Shown here piece by piece: positions 34,980-45,900 of a DNA stretch of 64,000 bases. The stretch comes from Ehretia macrophylla (taxonomy: Eukaryota; Streptophyta; Magnoliopsida; Boraginales; Ehretiaceae). The stretch covers positions 28,338,001 to 28,402,000 of the forward strand of contig CM075778.1 of assembly GCA_037974665.1 (NCBI GenBank). The letters run 5' to 3'. Position 1 is the stretch's first letter, and every line of letters begins with the position of its first letter. Position numbers and translations under genes: made by a program. The notes under the pieces were generated by a model. That model saw nothing but the letters and a program-made list of their open reading frames with translations, was not told the origin of the DNA and did no database searches.

Positions 34980-35404
34980 GGGAAAATCTCACATTTTGTT
35001 TTTATTGTTTGTAAAAAATTTCAGTTTAGTTTTTATTATTTAAAATATTTTAATTTAGTCCCTATTATTTTTTTAAAAATTTCAATTTCATCCCTATTGT
35101 TTAAAGTTTCTCAATTTCGTCCTTATTGTTTTTTAAAAAGTTTCAATTTCGACTTTATTATTTTCAAAAAGTTTCAAATTTGTCTCTATTATTTCTCAAA
35201 AATTTCAATTTAGTTCTTGAATAATAGGGACAAATTTGAAACTTTAAGAAAATAATAGGGACGAAATTGAATTTTTTTAAAAATAATAGAGATGAAATTA
35301 AAACTTTTTGGGAAATAATAGGGATTAAATTGATGCATTTTAAACAATAGGGACGAAATTAAAACTTTTGGTGAAACAGTAGGGACTAAATGTGGAATTT
35401 TCCC
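34980..35404. mobile_element. Fold-back Mutator-like MITE (425 bp)
   Basis: Flanked by a perfect 9-bp duplication, ttaatgaaa (34971-34979 and 35405-35413), as expected for Mutator-like elements. Termini gggaaaatctcacattt and aaatgtggaattttccc are inverted. The whole element is an array of fcaatttcgtccctatt-type words (tttcaatttcgtccctatt) on the left and their complements on the right, so the strand folds back on itself. No transposase. Confidence 0.8.
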
Positions 35405-35569
35405 TTAATGAAAACTTCCACGCAAAAAAATGATATGTTGTCGTGTAGTTTCATCCAACAAGTCTTTGTATGTTCTCATCTCATTCATGTTAATATTAAC
35501 TCCAATTTGTGGTATTAATATTAAAAGCGTTCTACTTTAATTTTTATTAAAATTATTTTCCATTACCAA

Positions 35570-35726
35570 TACGTCACCAAATTTTGTCGCCACTTCACCA
35601 CTTCTAATTTGGCCACAGAAAGGGCTCGAACGTCATTTTTTCATAGCCTTTCTGTCACCAAATGGCTACGAAAAAAAAATCTGTCGCCCAAATCCGTCGT
35701 CTGAGAGCTGTTTTCTTGTAGTGAGG
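35570..35726 (+). mobile_element. Truncated CACTA right terminus
   Basis: cgtcaccaaat, gtcgcca and related subterminal words run into ttttcttgtagtg at 35726, matching the right end of the element at 24183. No matching left end is seen upstream, so this is a relic. Confidence 0.6.
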
Positions 35727-35730
35727 GTTA

Positions 35731-36984
35731 TATAAATTTCCAAGTAAACTATCAAGAAATTACAAATAAACAAAATCACACTTTGTTAAATAAACATATA
35801 TAATATAATATAATAGGAATATAATATGCAATCATGGAACATTAGACAAATCGATTTTTTCAGGTATTTTGTCAAAGTTGGATGTCATTTAAAATCTGTA
35901 GCTTGTACATATGTTATTTTTAATTGAATGAAGGAGGAAAATCAACGTGCCTTTATCCACGGCTTCCTTCTACAAGGTTTGATGGAAGAAACACTGTAAA
36001 TTTATGTCTTCTTGAAACTAAGCACTTTTTAGTAATACAACCCTCGTCCAATGTCTCAACCATCGCGACTTATCTATCGTGACTTATGTGCATTGTTATT
36101 TCCTCTCTAGACTACATGGCTGCAGTGACGTCCCTGTCATACAATCCGATATACGTACCTTATATGTAGCTGGATTTTTCGCGATGACAAATGGAAGCAT
36201 ATTATACGATCCATCTTTCTAACTATATTACAATTTGAAAAAGAATTTTACAATTACGCTTTGCATCCACAATTCTTGATTTGCAAGCTAAACTAGTGTT
36301 ATAAATTTAAGAAATTACTATTTAAAACTTTAAACTTATTAGTTCAAAATAATTAAACTAAATTATTATTTAATTCATAACGCCCACTTATAAAAAATAT
36401 ATTTTTAACACCCATTTATAAAAAATATATATCTATAAAAATACGATATGTACATCATAAAATCAAGCTACGACTAATTATATATATGTATCTTATCAAT
36501 TCATCTCGGCCAATGATAAGTCTTTAGTCTTGAATCTCTATTGGTTATTCCATGCGCCTTATCTTTTTAAATCTTATTTATCACACACCCTCAAATTAAA
36601 AACGAATTATTTAGTCTAGTTCGACTGGGCAAAATTCTTCTATCTAAGTAAGCTTCACAGTTTCGGAAAAAAAAAAAAAAAGTAAGCTTCACAGAATATG
36701 TACTCCAGTGATTCTTGAGTGTGACTACGGCTGCAAAAGAATCTCCCTGCAGCAAATAGTTTGGGTATGGATTGTTTAAGCTTGTCTAATACTCGAAAGT
36801 TTTTGAGCTGGAGCCAAGTTCATATATTTCTTATTAGCCTTGATTATTCTTCGACCTTGAACTTTTGAATTTTGTGTTGCAAGTGTATGACTAATATCTA
36901 TATAAATTTATTGATAAATAAATAATTATTAATTTTTTTGACTAAAAAGTAAGCATAATATCAAATCAAGTGATCAAATTAAGA
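35731..36984. other. Intergenic, no recognisable feature
   Basis: AT-rich sequence with only short frames on both strands. I see no gene or defined repeat. Confidence 0.6.
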
Positions 36985-37254
36985 TTCAAAGCATACTTAT
37001 AGGCTTGTCGGATGAAACTACACGGCAACATATATCGTATTTTGCGTGGAACAATTTTCATTAATCGTATTTAAAATGGCAAAAAAGGTCGTCTTAGAGT
37101 TAGAATAGATCTGTCAGTTTCATTCCAGTATCATGATTAATTTGCATGTCTCCTTTGGTGGTGTTAAACGAGAGTCGAGTTGAGTGTAACCTTGATCATA
37201 GCCCTTGCATATTAATTAATGCAATACCACTCTCCGAATGCTGAAGGAGTCAAT

Positions 37255-37369
37255 TGAAATCTGAATCTAGAAGGATATTGCTTGATTTCACATCACGATG
37301 AATCACTGGTGTTGAGAAATCATGGTGCATATAGCATATACCTTGAGCAGCTCCAATGCAACGACGGAT
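37255..37369 (-). pseudogene. Receptor-like kinase fragment
   Basis: On the minus strand the frame reads [17 protein letters not shown], then [19 protein letters not shown]. This is the catalytic-loop region of plant receptor-like kinases, with the HRD Asp and the KxxN of subdomain VI. Only about 38 residues are present. The DFG region and all other kinase parts are missing. On its 5' side it joins abruptly to the duplicated promoter block. Likely a stray gene fragment moved by a transposon or by repair. Confidence 0.8.
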
Positions 37370-37794
37370 GCAAACATTGGTAATCCCACAAGTGCAGGGG
37401 GTGGGCGCCGGAGGGTGTGCACAAGCTGGTGGCATTAATGGAATTTATCATATTTTAAAAAATCCTTAAAACAAAAGGGGTCCGAGTCTCATATTTCTAA
37501 AAGTTTGAGATTTGAGTCTCATATTCCAAATGTACAAGGGGAGTGAGGCAAAAATAAATTATTTTTATTTTTAATTAAGAGAAAGTCTAAACTATACAAC
37601 ACATATAAAATGATGTCAAATTTCACCAACATGCCTTTGGTTTAGTAGTATGCTCCTTGGTGCGAGTGTGAGAAATTATGAGATTAATTTTTGTGGGTAA
37701 CATCATTAAATATGTATTGTACGTGTTAGGCCTCTCTTGAATAAAAACAAAATTATCAAATTTTATCATTTTTTTAATTAAAGGAGGTTTAAGG

Positions 37795-37872
37795 TCATAC
37801 AATGTAACTAGTGAGACTCAAACTTACAACATTTGATATACAACTAATAATTTTACCATTGGACCAAAGCCC
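37795..37872 (-). mobile_element. SINE-like tRNA-derived segment (first repeat unit)
   Basis: The minus strand gives tggtccaatggtaaaa, similar to a polymerase III A box, and about 40 bp on aagtttgagtctcac, similar to a B box. This spacing and wording is typical of plant tRNA-derived SINEs. The element ends are not defined. Confidence 0.45.
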
Positions 37873-38395
37873 TAGTGACAATTCGTCAATTTGTTTTTTG
37901 TAATATATTCTAAGGTGTGGTCTCCAAGACAACTTTTATGCGAAAGTACCAAAATGGGATTAATGGAACAATAAATGCAAACATTGGTAATCCCACAAGT
38001 GCAGGGGTGGGTGCTGGAGGGTGTGCACAAGCTGGTAGCATTAATGGAATTTATCATATTTTAAAAATCCTTAAAACAAAAGGGGTCCGAGTCTCATATT
38101 TCTAAAAGTTTGAGATTTGAATCTCATATTCCAAATGTACAAGGGGCGTGAGGCAAAAATAAATTCTTTTTTATTTTTAATTAAGAGAAAGTTTAAGCTA
38201 TACAACACATATAAAATGATGTCAAATTTCACCAACATGCCTTTGCTCTAGTGGTATGCTCCTTGGTGCGAGTGTGAAAAATTATGAGATCAATTCTTAT
38301 GGGTAACATTATTAAATATGTATTGTACGTGTTACGCCTGTCTTGAATAAAAACAAAATTATCAAAATTTATCATTTTTTTAATTTAAGGAGGTT

Positions 38396-38473
38396 TAAGG
38401 ATAATGTAACTAGCGAGACTCAAACTTACAACCTTTGACATACAACTAATAACTTTACCACTGGACCAAAGCC
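38396..38473 (-). mobile_element. SINE-like tRNA-derived segment (second repeat unit)
   Basis: Counterpart of 37795-37872 in the second promoter repeat. The minus strand reads tggtccagtggtaaag, then gtttgagtctcgc. Confidence 0.45.
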
Positions 38474-38572
38474 CTATGACAATTCTCCAATTTGTTTTTT
38501 GTAATATATTTTAAGGGGTGGTCCTCAATCCTCATGACAACTTTTATGCAAAAGTACCAAAACTTTCCTTCT

Positions 38573-38580
38573 TATATATA
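38573..38580 (+). promoter_or_regulatory. Probable TATA box of FAR copy C
   Basis: TATATATA lies about 80 bp upstream of the ATG at 38658, at the edge of the tandem duplication. Transcription would be expected to start around 38605. Inferred from sequence only. Confidence 0.55.
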
Positions 38581-38657
38581 CTAAGGCAACATAATGCATG
38601 TAAGAACACCAGTGAGTTGAATGTGCAAATCATCATCTTCAGTATACTTATTAACAA

Positions 38658-39997
38658 ATGGAATCGAGTAGCATTCATCAGTTGCTTGAGGGCAAGACGG
38701 TATTGATCACAGGCGCCACTGGGTTTCTAGCAAAAGGTACTCTCTCAATCTCTCTTACTTACATTTGACCACCTTCATTTTGTTTATGTATAAGAGTCTA
38801 ACGTGAGCTCTTCCTTGCTCATACTTCGCCAACTAGAAGGAAAAAAACCCTGTGCCCCACCTACACAATTACATAATATCATGAAAAACAGCTTTGGAGT
38901 AAGTATACTCTCATAACATTATAATATTATGAACGAAATTTAACACTTGTGAATTATTCATATCATTGTAACTGTCTCAATAATTCACAATTACAAAATA
39001 TCTTCCATAAGATTATAACGTTATAAGCAGATTCATTTCAGCAATTTTGACACCACCAGTACACTTGAAGATTGACCCACCACAGTCTCACGCCTAACTG
39101 AACCAATTAATTTTTCACGCATACATCTTACTTCTAACTTCGTAAAGTAACTATTATCCTTTCTTCAAAGTTATTTGCATGAATACTTTAGCGAAAATGG
39201 TTATACTATTTTGATGCAGTTCTAGTTGAGCGGATACTTCACATTCAGCCAAACATCAAAAAGCTCTTCCTTCTAATTAGAGCAGCTGATGGCATGTCAG
39301 CTAGACAACGATTATATGACGAGGTACCTTGAGATCTATTAATTTATCAACTCATTTAAAATTTATTTATTGTCTTTAACACTCTCTTCCTTGTGTAGGG
39401 GCAATTTGTTTTAAAGCTTTACACATGAATAGTTTTAATATTTGTAAATGTATAGTAGCGAGACTTAAACCTAATACCGTTTGTTAACCTAAGTTTAATA
39501 CCATGTCAAATTATCACCTTATCTAAAAGTTTAAACTGTACAAGATCTTCCTAAGTAAAATTCTGAAGGAGAAATTTTGTGCCAACTTAAGTAACCAGCT
39601 AATTACGTAACTGTAGGTCATAGAAACCGAGCTATTTAAAGTTCTGAAGGAGAAATGGGGTGCCAACTTAAGACTCCTTGTCGAAGACAAAGTAGTTGCA
39701 GTTCCTGGTGATGTTGCTTGTGAGAACTTAGGGATTCAAGACTCCGAATTGAGAAATGATATGTGGAGAGAGATAGACATAGTTGTTAACTCTGCTGCGA
39801 CAACAAGGTTTTTCGAAAGGTAATACTAGAAGTATAGCTTGAATATACAGCAAGAGAAATGAACTTTTAACTCTTGGACTTTTGGGTGTTATTCAGGTAT
39901 GATGTTGCCTTGGGTATCAATGCTTTTGGAGCAGTAAATGTTCTAAACTTCGCCAAACAATGTTTGAAAATAGAACTGCTTGTCCATATATCTACTG
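38658..39997 (+). CDS. FAR copy C exons 1-4 (Rossmann domain)
   Basis: Exon 1, 38658-38736, starts [19 protein letters not shown]. Exon 2, 39220-39323, encodes [20 protein letters not shown]. Exon 3, 39617-39819, encodes the segment with [12 protein letters not shown]. Exon 4, 39897-39997, encodes [20 protein letters not shown]. Exon ends 1, 3 and 4 split codons and rejoin correctly. Intron 2 holds a degraded duplicate of part of exon 3 at 39561-39591. The ATG is the first in frame after the TATA box and fits family N-termini. Confidence 0.92.
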
Positions 39998-42900
39998 GTT
40001 AGTGGAGCTCTAAAATTTCTATCCCTCAATTTATTTCAAAGACACAGAATTGTAAATGTTGTTACGGTTAATACCCTACTTAGTCCATAATTTTTACTGT
40101 ATTTGACAAACTGATCCCTTGTTTTTAAAAGTGTAATATTTAATCTTTTAATTTTGTAATTTATAACACCAATAGTCCTTTTGCCCTTTTCTATTAAAAA
40201 GATAACTTTAAAGTCACGTGGCACAAGGAAAAAAATATAACTTTACTGTTAATTTTTTAACAAAAAAAAAAGAAAGTAAAAGTACTAATAGTACTATTAT
40301 AAGATACAAAGTTAAAATATTTAAAATTAAAATTAGCACTTTTGAAAATAGGGGACTTTGTTAATCAAATACAGTAAAAATTAGGGACTAAACTAGGATA
40401 TAATATCCTCAGGGACGGAAACAGAAAATTAGTATTGAGAGGGCCGAGATTTTTTAGTTTTGTACATTTTTTTTTACTAGTAGAAAATAGACTCAAAAAA
40501 AATATATTTCTATTTTCATTTAATATAATTAATTATAATAAATCAAATAACAAAAATTAATTAAAAAATTAATTAAATAAAAATTAGATATTTACATTTG
40601 ACCAAACTTGAATCTTCTAACATTATAAGTTGATTTGCTTCATGAAAGAATACAAATCCGATATATTTTCAATTAAAATTTCAAATTTACTTTATTCATG
40701 TATTTAAATAAGTTATTCTAATTGATATGATTTGTGAAGAAATTCTCTTAATAGCCTCATATTTTCATTTTCTAGAACTAATTCTAAATAAAATAAAATA
40801 TTAGTATATTCATTATTCAGGAGAATAATCCAAATTATGAAGCTCTAGGCAACTTAATGTACTAAAAACATATGATTAACAAATTATTGAACATTGCCAT
40901 ATTAGGAAAATAATCGAAATATGAATGACTCAGTTAATTTAAAATAAAAAAAAATTACCACTAAAATATAATTAACAAAAAAAAACACTAACAACATTAT
41001 TACGAGAAGTAATTCAAATCGCTAACCTTACCTAGTGCCCTGTCTTAGGATGTTCATCTACTGAAAAAAATTAATAAAATAAATTATGGATAAAGTTATG
41101 TAAACAAAAAAATTAATAAGTAAAAATAATATAAAGTTTTTATGATATATTACCTTAATTTGTGCATTTTAGAGTGTGTGTGGGAATTAGAATTTTAAGA
41201 AGAAATTTTAGGGATTAGAGGAAAAGTATGTGAATGAAGACTGGAAGAGAATAGAGAAATGAATCTTTGAAAGAGAATAGAGATGGAAGGTTTTTGCATT
41301 TTGCTGGGAAGAAGAGGTTTATTTTTTTAAGTAATGATTATATAAGATGATTATGTTTTATATAATTGTATTTTGAAAATTAAAAGATAGCCAAAAGTAG
41401 TCAAAAGTGGTCGAAATATTGTTTTACTTTTTGGGGGGTTGGGAACAAAAAAATGTTGGGGGAGGGAAGGAGGGAGGGCGGTTGTTTTTGTTAGTTGGCT
41501 AATTGTTTCATTCTCTACAATTTCATACAGTACACTTCTTGATTAATGCCACTTGTAACTAAATCTCATATACGGACCACATTAATCTTGTTAAATTAAC
41601 TTTTTAACTATGGTTAAAAAGTATTAAATATCAAATTTAATTAACAAATAAATATGAAAACATATGATTCTAAAAAAAAAACAACAACTCTTATTCTGCT
41701 CCAAGAACAATGATTCCAAAGAAACAAAAGAAAAAAAACACAAGAACAAGGTGGAAGCTTTCAACCTATACATTTTTTATGCTCCAAGAAATACGTTTTC
41801 ATCAGTGCTTAAAGTATATGTTAGAAAAGCTATAGAAGTTGGACAAGAAAAAAACAATGAAGCCATGAGATTTTTTTCTCCAAGTCATTCAATTTCTTTT
41901 TACTTTTTTTTTATTTAAAAAGAAGTCATATGATATTTGTTTGAGTTAAATAGTGTTGATGCTGTAAAGTTAGTAGCTTTAAAACGATAGAAGTTAAAAC
42001 GATTTTTGCTTTAGATTTTTTTTTTCAATTCATACGATTTCTTTTTTCTTTTTAATTTAAAAAAAGAAGTCATGTGATATTTGTTTGATTTGAGCTTTCA
42101 ACTTCTTCTTGAATTTTTTTTTTGAATCGAGGGTTGTTTTCTTCTTTTTTTTGTTTTTCTAGAATTATATGCTTCCATATTTGTTTGCTAATTAAACACG
42201 GTAGTTTAGATTTGGTATATAATACTTTCTAACCATGGTTATAAAGTTAATTTAGCAAGATTAATGTGGTTCATAGATGAGATCTAGTGACACGTGGCAT
42301 TAATCAAGAGGAGTATTGTATGAAATTTAGAAAATAAAATTGTAGAGAAGCTAAGTCCAATATCCTATATATTAACATGTTAACGTTGATTTTCTATGGT
42401 TTCAATTTACGTTTTGTGTCTTTATTACTTTATTTAAATTCCATTTGAATATACGACTCCATATGTTGTTGCTTAAAAGCATCTTCCTCCGTAGCCTACG
42501 TTTGCGGTGATCAGAAGGTAGGAATCATACCAGAGAAACCTTTTCGAATGGGGGAGACACTCCATGAAGCCTCTGCATCTTATCTTGATATTGATGCAGA
42601 GAAAAAGTTAGTGGATGAAACAATAAGAGAACTTCGATCTCAGCATGCAACTGAAAAGGATATAACATCAATCTTGAAAGATGTAGGAAAACAAAGGTTA
42701 GTATCTAATTTAGTTCTGTACAATTAGCGCATCATGGACGTCAGAGGTAGACTCAGGATTTTTGTTTAGAGGAAGTAAAAATACTTAATATGATATTCAC
42801 ATACAAATAAAGTTTTTAGTGAAAACTAAATTGAATTTTCAGACTAAAAATACCTTATACATATTTTGTTTTTTAAATACCGCCCCAACTAAAAAAATAC

Positions 42901-45900
42901 TATTTAAATTAATATTTATAGATTTTGATTTATTATATTTTTAATTTTTTTTAATTTATCTTAATAGTTTTTTTATATTTTTGGAATCTTTTTCTATTTA
43001 CATTAATTTGTTTTAAATTATCAATTTCAATTTCGGTTATTTGCCATTTTTTTTATACTTGTCGATTTCGATTTTGGATAATTGTTTTTAAAACTATTGA
43101 TTTTCTGTTTCGGTTTTGGGTTTTGGATATGCTAAATGGTTTTAATTTCGATTTTTCTAAAAATCACGATTAACCGATCCATTGCCATTCTTACCAAAAA
43201 TAACCATTTGATGAACTTAACTACAATAAATGTTTTAGTAGCATTTCATGCGTAAAAATGCAATTAAGCTTCTTTTGTGTTGAATACTAATAGATAACCA
43301 TCGTGTGTTTTATCCAAGCTGCATGGTAGGCCTCCCCCTTACATATATATACTATATAGATTGTTCTCTTGTACTCACTTTCTAGGAAAATCTAGTCAAT
43401 AGGGCTTGTTCTTATTACATTTAAAATAAAATCTGACTGTTTCATATGCAAGATTCAAACATCATTTTTCGAATGAAGTTCTTTTTTTCCTAATTTCTCG
43501 AAATCAATAGCCCGAGACTGTATGGTTGAGGAAGACTCCAAGGCAAAAAGACTTGTCTTCCCGGATTCTCCACCGAAAGAGTTTCGCTTGACTTGAAAGT
43601 TTGTCCTGCTTCAAACCAGAGGGAAAAGACTTATGCTTTGCAACAAGCAAATTTCTATGCTTCTAGTTTGTTTTTCTCTTGTTTTATAATTAACTATGCT
43701 CAAAACTTTTATTTGTTCTCCTTTCTCTATTTTGTTTTTCTATTATGCTACAAATTTCCATGTTTCTACCTCTTCCTCCTCCTCCATTTTCATATTAATT
43801 TTCATATTCTCCTTTTTTTCTTGAATCAACAATTATTATCGTGCCACAATACGGTCATAGCCGTTATAGGTTGTTGGTGGCTAGCATATGGCATAATAAC
43901 AATTATCATAGTATGGACGATAATGGTATCGATAATGGATAGTAAACTAACTTCTCTAATGTACTTTTTCGACATCTTCTATTTGACATTAACTTGTGTT
44001 GGTTTTGTCTTTTTTTTTGTGGTTAAAATAGTTAATTGATTCACTCAATTCTGAAAGAAAAAAAAAAAAAATTTGCTTTTTCTTTCTGCACTCTTCTTTC
44101 TCCATAAACTCAATTTGTTTTTTCTTTAATTTGTTCACTATAACAATTTACAATTTAGTTAGTTCTTACATGAAGAATTTCTGCAGGGCAACGCTACACG
44201 GATGGCCAAACACGTATACATTTACGAAAGCAATGGGGGAGATGCTTTTAGAACATCTAAAGGAAAATTTGGATATCATTATCTTGCGCCCAACAATTAT
44301 AACAAGCACTATCAAAGAACCTTTTCCAGGTTGGATAGAAGGCATAAGGTAACGAAGTTTTGTAATCTTTCAAATAGTTAAAAATCATCTGTTATAGATT
44401 GAACCAGTGTAATTAGAATCGTACGATTCGCGATTCGAATCGTACGATTCGATACGATTCACTAAAAAAATTATACGAATCGGATAGGAGAATCGTAAAT
44501 CAACGTGAATCGCAAGTGAATCGGTACCGAATCGTGTGAATCGTTAGTGAATGGGACAATTTTTTTTTTTTTTTTTTTTTAAAAGCCCAAAATATTTCAA
44601 AGTAGATAACAAAATAAGCCCACTTTAGTAAAAAAAATGGGATACAAAACTCGTAACTGATTGGACCACTTGTGTTTATAACAGCTTTTGAGCACTAGTT
44701 TGGGCACTTGTGAAATGTAATATTGTTCTGACCAAATAAAAATAGTGTGACTTTGTGATGCAGAAATTGTTTGGGCTACTAGGAACAAGTGAAGTAGTGA
44801 ACAATATAGAAAAGTAACAAAAACATATATTAATATTAATTCAAATAAAGAATATCAACTAAAAACTGTTAATAGAAACATAATATGTTAAATATCAACT
44901 AGTTTTAAATTTGTGACCGAATCGGTACGATTCACAATTCGATTCGATTCACAATTCGAAAAAATGACATTTCGATTCACGATACGATTCACGATTCGAC
45001 AACTATGGATTGAACATCTTAGATATGAATAACTTTTGTGAAATGACAAGTGGAGACTAAAGTTTGATATTTTGTGAAGATTTTATTAAAAGAAAAAAAA
45101 AGTGCGCCCAACTATCCTTTTATTAGCTATAACTTACTGGAAAATTATGATATTTTTAAAGAGTAAAATGTATCATACCCTCCTGTATTTTCACAAAGTT
45201 GCATCATAAACCCTGTGTTTTAAAAAGTCGCGTTATAAATCCTGTATTATGAAAAACGTTGCATATACGCCCCAAACTCAAATTCTGTTTAACTCTGTTA
45301 GTTAGCCTTATAAAAAGATAAAATTGTCCTCGTTTAAAGATAAATCCGTCAAAGGGGGTATTTGCAACTTTTTTGATATCAGAAGGGGGTATTTATCACT
45401 TTTTTAATATTAGAATGAGGTATTTACAACATTTTTTATTTTGCAATATCAGAACCATGTGCTAGTCTACCTTCTAAGGAGATTTACAACCTTTACTAAT
45501 AAATATCATTTAATTAAAAGAATAAAAAAACGTATAGCTTATATAACAGAACATTGATGTCCACCATAAAAAAATAGAAATCTTATGCTTGAAGTTCAAA
45601 GTCATATTGCAACTAGCAATAATTATACCTTCACTTGGAATCACGTTATTCTACAAGTAGATTAAAATCTGTAAATCAGTGCAAAATCAACTTCAAATCG
45701 AAAGAAAATCACTTTGAAATCAACTTCAAATCTCTCTAAGATTATCAATTTTTTTTTTTTTTTTTTTATCTTTGAAGGGGCAATTTACATCTTTATAAAA
45801 AAACATAGGGGCAATTAGAAACCTTATAAAAAACACAAGAGGCAATTTACAACCTTATCGAAAACACAAGGGGCCATTTATAACCTTATCGAAAACACAA

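Larger units (their letters stand above)
34857..37170. repeat. Inverted repeat pair flanking 1.5 kb
   Basis: The left arm is 34857-34979 plus 35414-35470 (split by a transposon). It matches the reverse complement of the right arm at about 36985-37170, including gagacatgcaaat, ctgaaatgaaactga-like and gtgtagtttcatcc blocks. The arms may be ends of an unidentified element or inverted copies of one sequence. Nothing coding is seen in them. Confidence 0.6.
37369..38564 (+). repeat. 0.6-kb tandem duplication upstream of the FAR gene
   Basis: 37369-37954 and 37975-38564 are direct repeats (offset about 606 bp), from gcaaacattggtaatccc to aacttttatgc...aagtacc. A ~20-bp linker separates them. The second copy stops about 10 bp before the TATA box of FAR copy C, so the duplicated DNA is the distal promoter. 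Each unit contains a SINE-like segment. Scattered differences show the duplication is not recent. Confidence 0.85.
39998..42494 (+). other. FAR copy C intron 4 (2.5 kb), two palindromic elements
   Basis: No gene. It contains an inverted-repeat element at about 40069-40404, AT-rich sequence with a gggacggaaac...gagagggccgag block (about 40412-41500) that looks repeat-derived, and a larger inverted-repeat element at 41513-42347. Acceptor ccgtag. Confidence 0.7.

Noticed and set aside
35570..35726. A second full CACTA transposon
   Set aside because: Only the right terminus and subterminal words are present. No left cacta end or target duplication was found.
38396..38473. tRNA gene
   Set aside because: A- and B-box-like words occur, but there is no cloverleaf, anticodon stem or CCA-end context. 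SINE-like is the better reading.
43500..43640. Possible extra FAR exon in intron 5 (ccgagactgtatggttgagg region)
   Set aside because: Exons 5 and 6 join exactly in phase and match the family without a gap. This stretch has no FAR-like translation.
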